Shown in pieces: positions 53,213 to 59,592 of a stretch of 64,000 bases of DNA. The notes under the pieces are model-generated. The model was given only the letters and a program-made list of their open reading frames with translations. It was not told the origin of the DNA and searched no databases. Each line of letters opens with the position of its first letter. Positions within the stretch are counted from its first letter, which is position 1. The DNA lies in the NCBI GenBank assembly GCA_006969745.1, contig CP030886.1, forward strand, positions 2,143,234 to 2,207,233. The letters run 5' to 3'. The translations under genes and the position numbers were made by a program. Origin of the DNA: Cytophagaceae bacterium. GTDB lineage: Bacteria; Bacteroidota; Bacteroidia; Cytophagales; Cyclobacteriaceae.

Positions 53213-53659
53213 CTAATTGGTTATCGAATTGAAAATTCGCTTGTAAATAGGCTTCCTATAGAGGAACTGTATTAAAAGCAACGGATACATGAGCAAATCG
53301 GTAAGTATCGTTCCCGAAGTATATGTAATGTCATCAATAATCACTGAATTTGACTCAATGGCTTTTACCTCGTGCACATGTTTCCACGATTTTAGAAAAA
53401 AGGGGAGCTTCTGCCCTACATCAATAAAATACCACTGAATGTCCGACTCATAGTCTTCGATGATATTGCTCACCCATTGTTGTTTGAAAAGAAGAAAATT
53501 CAATTTAAGCGCCACCTTATCGCCTGCTTTGCATCCGTCAAACTGGACAAGCTTTACCGGAGGAAACGGTGGATTTAGCTTTAAGAAAAGATCTTCAGTA
53601 AATCCATCCTTCACTACTTGAAGTGACGCTTGCACTTTGGTTTTAATTGTGATTCTCAC
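53213..53659 (-). CDS. SRPBCC/START-like ligand-binding protein
   Basis: A 148-residue protein with the helix-grip outline: VQASLQVVKDGFTEDLFLKLNPPFPPVKLVQFDGCKAGD at the start, a central beta sheet, and a long C-terminal helix with LLMYPLLLIQFLYRK. Bacteroidota homologues are annotated as ligand-binding SRPBCC or cell-division-inhibitor-like proteins. The ligand is unknown. It is separated by about 45 bp from the membrane-bound regulator gene upstream and may be co-transcribed with it. Confidence 0.7.
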   Translation of the reverse strand: MRITIKTKVQASLQVVKDGFTEDLFLKLNPPFPPVKLVQFDGCKAGDKVALKLNFLLFKQQWVSNIIEDYESDIQWYFIDVGQKLPFFLKSWKHVHEVKAIESNSVIIDDITYTSGTILTDLLMYPLLLIQFLYRKPIYKRIFNSITN

Positions 53660-53704
53660 ACCGTATGAACATTCCTGATTACATAAAGTTTAACTTTCCT
53701 TTGA

Positions 53705-54550
53705 TTATATCTGACCTGAGCGTGAAAGCTGATCTGCTTTAGAAAGCAGTACAATTTCAACAACAAGTACAGCGGGTAAAAGTACAAGTCCGATGAATGA
53801 GAAGATTAGGGTCATATAGGCAATCCCAAATGCAACCTCAAGTCTACCAGCGACCTTTGCAATTCTTCCCATACCATCCTGAAGCCTCATAATACCTAAT
53901 CCAAAGATGATGGAGATCGCTCCAAAAGGGACAACAGCAAATGCATTCAGCGTGTCGATGATTTCCAAATGGTCTTGTGATAATGCCACTATTATAATTT
54001 CTGCTAAATAGATAGATGTAATGGAGGCGATAGAAATATAAGAACCTATCCTCAAAAGTTGATTTTCGAATAAAATACTCAGCGAAAGAAAGCCTCTGGT
54101 AAAAAGGAAAAAGGCTACGATTGTGATGACCTTGATCAAAATTGAAATAGTAAGTAAAGAAACCGACATCCCATGGTCACTAATGTGAACATTCAGGCCT
54201 ATTTCAATTATTCCTATCAAGAGATAAATAATCCCGGAAATCCAGGCAGGGGTAAGTGCATTTTTTTGTTCAATTTCAGAAGAGTCGATCAGTAGCATGT
54301 CTTTGATTGTTTTGATTGATAAATGATTCTTAACAATCACATGGGTTGGTCCAAACCAATCATTGGTATCCTCCCCCAAAGCTTCCAATAAGATTTTAAT
54401 AGTAGAGGCTCGCGGGGTTACAGCACCGGATTCAATACGCTGAATGGTACGCACGCTTACATGGCTAATTTCTCGAAGCTCATGTTGTGTCATTCCTTTC
54501 TCAGTTCGTAGTGCTAGTAGTTTACCACCTAGCATTGGTTGTTCCATCAT
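53705..54550 (-). CDS. XRE-type regulator with a membrane domain
   Basis: A 281-residue protein. Residues about 8-66 are a Cro/C1-type helix-turn-helix (GMTQHELREISHVSVRTIQRIE). Residues about 100-270 hold four to five hydrophobic helices ending near KADQLS. The design is a one-component, membrane-tethered DNA-binding regulator that may read a membrane or lipid signal. I start at the first of two adjacent ATGs (54550/54547); the longer open frame to 54601 is unlikely. The divergent N-acetyltransferase is a possible target. Confidence 0.8.
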   Translation of the reverse strand: MMEQPMLGGKLLALRTEKGMTQHELREISHVSVRTIQRIESGAVTPRASTIKILLEALGEDTNDWFGPTHVIVKNHLSIKTIKDMLLIDSSEIEQKNALTPAWISGIIYLLIGIIEIGLNVHISDHGMSVSLLTISILIKVITIVAFFLFTRGFLSLSILFENQLLRIGSYISIASITSIYLAEIIIVALSQDHLEIIDTLNAFAVVPFGAISIIFGLGIMRLQDGMGRIAKVAGRLEVAFGIAYMTLIFSFIGLVLLPAVLVVEIVLLSKADQLSRSGQI

Positions 54551-54611
54551 ATTTTGTAATTGTTTGGATGCAATGCTACCAGAGCTGCAAATGTGGTTCA
54601 AATTATTGAGG

Positions 54612-54627
54612 TGACGTTAATGCGTCA
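54612..54627. promoter_or_regulatory. TGACG-N6-CGTCA dyad between the regulator and the N-acetyltransferase
   Basis: TGACGTTAATGCGTCA lies in the 144-bp divergent intergenic region, 62 bases from the regulator ATG and 68 from the acetyltransferase ATG. It is a candidate operator for the membrane-bound XRE regulator. Confidence 0.4.
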
Positions 54628-54694
54628 TTTAACAAAAAGTTGATTACCGCGTCGGGTTTAAGGTATAAATTAGAATGGTAAACTTGTTAGAAAT

Positions 54695-55183
54695 ATGATC
54701 CGCACAGCCACATTCCAGGACGCTCCTTCAATAGTAGAAATCTACAATCACTACGTTTTAAATTCTCATGCTACGTTTGAATTGGAGCCAATTTCAAAAG
54801 AGGAAATGAAGGGTAGAATAGCAAAAGTGCAAGACGAATTTGAATTGCCTTGGATTGTGCTCGAAGTAGACAACCATATTTTAGGCTATGCATATGCGAC
54901 CCAATGGAAAGCAAGGAAGGCTTATTCGAAAACTGTTGAAACCTCTATCTATCTACATGAAAATCAAGGAGGCAAAGGATATGGAAAAATGCTCTATTCT
55001 AATCTGATTGATCGTTTAAAAGCACAAGGACATCATGCAGTTATAGGAGGCATGGCTTTACCAAACGAGCCCAGTCAGCGACTTCATAAAATATTAGGTT
55101 TCAATAAAATTGGTTCGTTTAAGGAGGTGGGGTACAAATTTGATCGTTGGATAGACGTTGAGTATTGGGAGCTGATTCTTTAA
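54695..55183 (+). CDS. GNAT N-acetyltransferase (Pat/Bar-like)
   Basis: A 162-residue GNAT enzyme close to phosphinothricin acetyltransferases: IRTATFQDAPSIVEIYNHYV at the start, then the acetyl-CoA loop ENQGGKGYGKMLY, and GGMALPNEPSQRLHKILGF. It transfers acetyl from acetyl-CoA to a small amine or amino acid; the exact substrate, including methionine sulfoximine-like compounds, is not known. Its 3' end overlaps the convergent deacetylase gene by four bases. It is divergent from the XRE regulator. Confidence 0.88.
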   Translation: MIRTATFQDAPSIVEIYNHYVLNSHATFELEPISKEEMKGRIAKVQDEFELPWIVLEVDNHILGYAYATQWKARKAYSKTVETSIYLHENQGGKGYGKMLYSNLIDRLKAQGHHAVIGGMALPNEPSQRLHKILGFNKIGSFKEVGYKFDRWIDVEYWELIL

Positions 55184-56100
55184 TCTGCCAATGACTTCAC
55201 AAACTCGGGAGTGACAGCCTCTCCTTTGAAGAAGTCACCTTTGAGCCCTTTACTCAATCCCCAACGATGAATCCAGGAGATGCCCCAGTCGTCAAACCGT
55301 GTGACTTCCAGCTGATAAGCAGGATCTTTCAGGGCTTCCTCCTGGGTGATAAACTCATATCCTTGTTTTTCATAGATGTCCAGTAATTCATCCAAATAGT
55401 GTGCATTCAGCAGATTGGCATGAATCAGCAAGATATGATCCATGTTTCTACCGATCAGATCGTTGGACGCCTTTTCATAGTATTCCTGCTGAGTTGTCAT
55501 GTACTTCAAATAGGCTTCCGCAACTTTCAATGCCAACGCTTTATTCCCTTTTCTGAGAGCAACCGCATATGCTTTGGCAAATAAGTATTCTTCATTGTCA
55601 ACAGTCACCGGTGCCTCGATATAGCCATTGGATTCAAGAAATACTTTTAGCGCGTCACTCGTTTCTTTGGTCTTTCCGCTTCTTAAATACGGATGCCGAA
55701 AGTATTTTATTTCTTTGCCATACTTCTTTGCAAGTGGCTTTATTAGTTGCTCACCTTTCAAAATATCATTACCGAAATCCTCAAGGCTGTTTCTATGATA
55801 ATTCATGTGGGAAAAAGAATGATTACCAAGTTCGAGTCCTGATTCAAGCCATTGCTCAAGGAACGCTACCCTATCCTGATCCAACACTCCGTTTTGATAT
55901 AGTTTACCTTCATTGACATAGCCAATGGCTGGAACGTCATATGTTTCAAAGGTTTCGAGCAATCCATCTGTGATTTCTGCACTATTATTTAGACCATAAT
56001 GCACGGCCGGAAGATCATCTACAGTGATGCACATGCGTCTGTTTTGTGCTTCACAATAGCCTATGATAGAAACTAAAATGGTGAACAATACTGCCTTCAT
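55180..56100 (-). CDS. Secreted polysaccharide deacetylase (NodB homology)
   Basis: A 306-residue protein with a signal peptide (IIGYCEAQ) and a NodB-type domain. CITVDDLPAV carries the catalytic base aspartate and metal-binding aspartate; NHSFSHMNYH carries the histidine ligands. HPYLRSGKT and ILLIHANLL are further family segments. It would remove N-acetyl groups from a cell-wall or extracellular glycan. The C-terminal 60 residues are outside the core domain. Two dyads of the same motif lie just upstream. Confidence 0.87.
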   Translation of the reverse strand: MKAVLFTILVSIIGYCEAQNRRMCITVDDLPAVHYGLNNSAEITDGLLETFETYDVPAIGYVNEGKLYQNGVLDQDRVAFLEQWLESGLELGNHSFSHMNYHRNSLEDFGNDILKGEQLIKPLAKKYGKEIKYFRHPYLRSGKTKETSDALKVFLESNGYIEAPVTVDNEEYLFAKAYAVALRKGNKALALKVAEAYLKYMTTQQEYYEKASNDLIGRNMDHILLIHANLLNAHYLDELLDIYEKQGYEFITQEEALKDPAYQLEVTRFDDWGISWIHRWGLSKGLKGDFFKGEAVTPEFVKSLAD

Positions 56101-56111
56101 GCTACAAGTAT

Positions 56112-56147
56112 AACTATATCGATAGTTTTATTACTATAAAAATAGTT
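56112..56147. promoter_or_regulatory. Pair of ACTAT-N4-ATAGT dyads upstream of the deacetylase
   Basis: AACTATATCGATAGTT (56112-56127) and ACTATAAAAATAGT (56133-56146) share the motif ACTAT-N4-ATAGT, with centres 20 bp apart, all within the 48-bp gap before the deacetylase start. Two sites two helical turns apart fit cooperative binding of a dimeric regulator. Confidence 0.45.
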
Positions 56148-56148
56148 A

Positions 56149-58758
56149 TTATTCAGAACGAAGCGCATCCACCGGATTTCCCAATGATGCCCGAAGTGCA
56201 TGATAACTTACAGTCATCAAGGCAATGATCAGCCCTGTAACAGCCGCCGTCCCATACATCCACCAGGTAATCTCTATGCGGTACTCGTAGTTTTCGAGCC
56301 AGCCATTTAAAAAGTAGGAAGCTGTTGGAATTGCCAAGATGCACGATATAATCACAAGTAGGGAGAAATCGCGAGAAAGCAGTTTCCAGAGAGTGGTTAT
56401 TGAAGCACCCAACACTTTTCTAATGCCAATTTCTTTGGTTCGCTGCTCTACTACGAAAGCCGATAAACCAAAAAGACCTAAACAGCTTATTAGTATTGCA
56501 AGTACACTAAAAAATGTGGCGAGACTTCCAATTTTTTCTTCCGACCTGAATTTAACTGCGTATTCATCATCTACGAATTCATAATTGAACGGATGGCCTG
56601 GGAGAGTGGCCTCAAATACTTCCTGGATTTTTGGTAATGCCTCCACGTATCTCACTTTAGGATTTAGTCGAATGAATAGAAATGAATTTGCACGTGTGGT
56701 TGGGAAAAGCATAAGTGGATAAGGTTCTTCGTAAGGGGAGCCTTTGATCATGTCTTTCACCACCCCGACGATCGTAAAATTTTTACGTCCTTTGAATTCC
56801 CATCTTGATTGTAATTCAACACCTATTGGATCTTCAAGTCCCATCCGTTTTACTGCCAGTTCACTTACTATGATGTTGCCAGTTTCATGCGAAAATTCTC
56901 TTGAGAAGTCCCGACCGGCAATGAGCTCCCATTGGGTTGTTTTGCCATATTCCGGATTGACGAAGATGGTGTTGAAAGAAAATCCGATGCGCTCTCCTGT
57001 TTCTTTCAGGGTGAAGCCTCCATTGTTGCCCAGTGTGTTCATCAATGGATAATTTGCAGTAGCCATTTCTTCAACAAGTCCGGTTCTTTTCAATTCTGCC
57101 CTGAGTACATCATACTTTTGGTAAAATTCTGACGAGCGTCCACGCACAGTGATGAGATCTTCTTGATTGTAGCCGGCAGGTCGTGATTTAGCATGCTGTA
57201 TCTGGTTATATACTGTGACCGTTCCAATCATCAAAAGAATGGAAATAGTAAACTGGAAAACAACCAAAACCTGGCGCAATCGAATACTTGCTTTCCCTTG
57301 CTTTAGTGTACCATTCAGTGCCTTGAGTGGTTTGAATGATGATAGGAAAAGTGCTGGGTAGCTTCCGGCTACTAGTGCAGAAAATAGTGTAAACAGCACG
57401 CCTGACAACCAAAACCATGCATTATTGAGCGGCATCATCAATGATTTATCCGAGATACTGTTAAACCAGGGAAGAATCAACCATACGACCACTATTGAGA
57501 TGATAAATGCAGCTGTAGCATACAAGATAGACTCGGCCAAAAACTGCGTTATGAGTTGAGATCGGAATGAACCAACAGTTTTTCTGATACCAACTTCTTT
57601 TCCTCGATTTTGAAAGCGAGCAGTATTGAGGTTCATGAAATTGATGAAGGCTAAGAGGAGCACAAATATTCCGATGATTCCATAGAGTCTTACAAACTGC
57701 ATTCGCTTGCTTGTGACTTGTACACCATCCTCGAATTCAGCATTTAAATGCCAGTCTTTCATAGGCAATAAGAAAAGTTCCATAAAGCCATCTTCAGCAT
57801 CCCTGTGTGGTGTCATGATGTCTTTAATGAGCTCTGAGGCCTCATTTACTTTCACACCTTCTTTGAGCTGTGCAAAAACCCGAATATTATAGTTGTCCCA
57901 ACTGTAGGGATTTTGTTCATTGTAGATGAGCTCCATTGATGCCATGAACGAAGCATTTGCAAATGACGAATTACTCGGTACATCTTCATAAACTCCAGCG
58001 ACTTTTAGGTCCGCACTTAGGTTCAAAGTTACGATTTCGCCTATTGGGTTTTTATCTCTAAAAAAGGTTTTGGCGAGGGATTGAGACAAAAGAATACTGC
58101 CGCGATCTTCAAGACCATGGATGTCTCCGGATATCATTCGCAGCGACAACATTTCCGGGCCATCCGACTGAATAAAATATCCTATTTGATCAAAGGATTG
58201 CTTCCCCACCGAAAGTAGCTGTGCTCGTGAGCGGAAGAAGGTCATTGCAACTTTGTCGAATACCGTCGGATAGTTTTCTGCCATAAATACTCCGATTTGG
58301 CCTACCATCGAACTGTTTACATATGTGCTGCCATCTGTTTCTTTATTCTTTCTCAACACCTGAACGATCCGGTCCGAATTTTCATGGTATTCATTGAAAG
58401 TGAGCTCATCGTGAATCCAGAGCGCGATCAGAATTGTCACGATCATTCCCATAGCCAGACCTCCGATATTGATTGCAGAGAAGGCTTTGTTCTTAATGAG
58501 AATGCGGTAGCTTATTCTAAAATTATGTTTGATCATAGTCGTAATTATTGAGTTTGACGTAAAGAATTTGAAGGCAAACGGGCGGAGATAATTAAAGACC
58601 TGGTACCAATAGTTGAGTTTGGCTCTTCTCAATGATTTCTTTTCTATAGTCCGGTAGAATTTTTCATCAAGATCACCCAATACTTCTTCACCCAAATCTT
58701 CCTTCAGAAATAGCAGCAAAAATTTTTCTGCTAGTTTCGGTGGCTCGTAAATGCTCAC
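56149..58758 (-). CDS. FtsX-like permease with N-terminal permease-prefix domain (module A)
   Basis: An 869-residue membrane protein. Residues about 1-70 form the prefix domain (PPKLAEKFLLLFLKEDLGEEVLGDLDEKFY), a short helical region typical of PadR-linked permeases. Then come a first helix, a MacB-type periplasmic domain, helices with RGKEVGIRKTVGS, a second periplasmic domain and C-terminal helices with RTKEIGIRKVLGA. I use the GTG at 58758: its GTGA overlaps the PadR stop and the prefix domain begins right after, as in the paralogue at 59592. An ATG start at 58809 would add 17 unrelated residues. No ATPase gene is adjacent. Confidence 0.88.
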   Translation of the reverse strand: MSIYEPPKLAEKFLLLFLKEDLGEEVLGDLDEKFYRTIEKKSLRRAKLNYWYQVFNYLRPFAFKFFTSNSIITTMIKHNFRISYRILIKNKAFSAINIGGLAMGMIVTILIALWIHDELTFNEYHENSDRIVQVLRKNKETDGSTYVNSSMVGQIGVFMAENYPTVFDKVAMTFFRSRAQLLSVGKQSFDQIGYFIQSDGPEMLSLRMISGDIHGLEDRGSILLSQSLAKTFFRDKNPIGEIVTLNLSADLKVAGVYEDVPSNSSFANASFMASMELIYNEQNPYSWDNYNIRVFAQLKEGVKVNEASELIKDIMTPHRDAEDGFMELFLLPMKDWHLNAEFEDGVQVTSKRMQFVRLYGIIGIFVLLLAFINFMNLNTARFQNRGKEVGIRKTVGSFRSQLITQFLAESILYATAAFIISIVVVWLILPWFNSISDKSLMMPLNNAWFWLSGVLFTLFSALVAGSYPALFLSSFKPLKALNGTLKQGKASIRLRQVLVVFQFTISILLMIGTVTVYNQIQHAKSRPAGYNQEDLITVRGRSSEFYQKYDVLRAELKRTGLVEEMATANYPLMNTLGNNGGFTLKETGERIGFSFNTIFVNPEYGKTTQWELIAGRDFSREFSHETGNIIVSELAVKRMGLEDPIGVELQSRWEFKGRKNFTIVGVVKDMIKGSPYEEPYPLMLFPTTRANSFLFIRLNPKVRYVEALPKIQEVFEATLPGHPFNYEFVDDEYAVKFRSEEKIGSLATFFSVLAILISCLGLFGLSAFVVEQRTKEIGIRKVLGASITTLWKLLSRDFSLLVIISCILAIPTASYFLNGWLENYEYRIEITWWMYGTAAVTGLIIALMTVSYHALRASLGNPVDALRSE

Positions 58759-59102
58759 CCAAGTACAAAATTGAGTTTGCCATCCGCGAATGCAGGAAAT
58801 TGATTCCAAAGGCTGAGCTTCAGTTCGCGCGAAATTTCAAGTGCACGCTGACCTTCAGCTGTGATCTTATAAATTCGCTTTCGTCTTCCGCCCCGCTCTG
58901 CCGATCCGGCAGCCATTTCCGAGGTTAGAAATCCTTTGTCTTCAATTCTGCTGAGTGTTGAGTGTACTGCCCCAATGGAAACAGGTCTTTTTGTTTGGGT
59001 CTCGAATTCCTCCGCGATTTTGAATGCATAAGCTTCCTTTTCAAGAATGCCTACAAGCAGTAGAATCGTTTCTTCAAAGTCCCCTAGTTTGCTCTCTTTC
59101 AT
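58755..59102 (-). CDS. PadR-family transcriptional regulator (module A)
   Basis: A 115-residue winged-helix repressor of the short PadR type: LGDFEETILLLVG, VSIGAVHSTLSRIEDKGFL with the recognition helix, then RGGRRKRIYKITAEGQRAL as the wing. It has only a short C-terminal helix for dimerisation. PadR proteins usually repress their own operon until a compound binds. Its stop codon overlaps the permease GTG. A long inverted repeat covering its -7 element is the likely operator. Confidence 0.9.
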   Translation of the reverse strand: MKESKLGDFEETILLLVGILEKEAYAFKIAEEFETQTKRPVSIGAVHSTLSRIEDKGFLTSEMAAGSAERGGRRKRIYKITAEGQRALEISRELKLSLWNQFPAFADGKLNFVLG

Positions 59103-59112
59103 TTTTAATTAT

Positions 59113-59169
59113 TACTAAATTGTAGAACAAATATACGCAACTGAATTTTATTTGTTCTACATTTTAGTA
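59113..59169 (-). promoter_or_regulatory. Operator/promoter of PadR module A
   Basis: Arms 59113-59133 and 59149-59169 are 21-bp reverse complements with one mismatch; the inner core TGTAGAACAAATA is perfect, with a 15-bp spacer. On the minus strand an exact -7 element (TATATTTG, 59128-59135) overlaps the left arm, giving a start near 59121. Bound repressor would block this promoter, which fits autoregulation by PadR. Confidence 0.65.
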
Positions 59170-59191
59170 GTAAGAGATTTGTTCGATATAT

Positions 59192-59247
59192 TACTGACAA
59201 TTGTGAAACTTTATTATCTTCACCTCAGTATAATACTGACAATTGTG
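59192..59247 (+). promoter_or_regulatory. Direct-repeat operator of PadR module B
   Basis: TACTGACAATTGTG occurs at 59192-59205 and again at 59234-59247, exactly 42 bp (four helical turns) apart. Each copy contains the palindrome ACAATTGT. The second copy ends six bases before the ATG of the plus-strand PadR gene. Sequence and arrangement differ from the module A operator. Confidence 0.6.
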
Positions 59248-59253
59248 TAAAAT

Positions 59254-59592
59254 ATGCGAGACATTAAGCTAGGCAACTTCGAAGAATTGGTTCTTTTACT
59301 GGTAGGCGTGCTCTACGATCAAGCCTATTCTGTCAACATCGTTTTGGAATACGAAAAACAGACAGGCAAAAAAATCAATGTGAGTGCCATCCATACAGTC
59401 CTTTACCGGCTGGAAGAAAAAGGATTTCTGGAATCCAAACTGAGTGAGGCTACCTCTGAACGGGGAGGAAAGCGTAAACGGCTTTTCTACCTGACACCTT
59501 ATGCGCAGACGGCTCTGGATGAGCTCTCCTCATTGAGGGAAAGGCTACGCTATCAGATACCTGATCAGGCACTAAACTGGAGCAAGGGCTAA
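59254..59592 (+). CDS. PadR-family transcriptional regulator (module B)
   Basis: A 112-residue PadR-type winged-helix protein, paralogous to the divergent one: LGNFEELVLLLVG, VSAIHTVLYRLEEKGFL, and the wing RGGKRKRLFYLTPYAQTAL. The stop codon TAA overlaps the ATG of the permease gene (TAATG). The recognition helix differs from module A at several positions (AIHTVLYRLEEK against AVHSTLSRIEDK), consistent with different operators. It likely represses its own operon through the two 14-bp sites upstream. Confidence 0.9.
   Translation: MRDIKLGNFEELVLLLVGVLYDQAYSVNIVLEYEKQTGKKINVSAIHTVLYRLEEKGFLESKLSEATSERGGKRKRLFYLTPYAQTALDELSSLRERLRYQIPDQALNWSKG

Noticed and set aside
58759..58809. ATG start at 58809 for the module A permease
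   Set aside because: The added 17 residues lie inside the PadR gene and do not match the paralogue; GTG at 58758 overlaps the PadR stop in the usual coupled manner.
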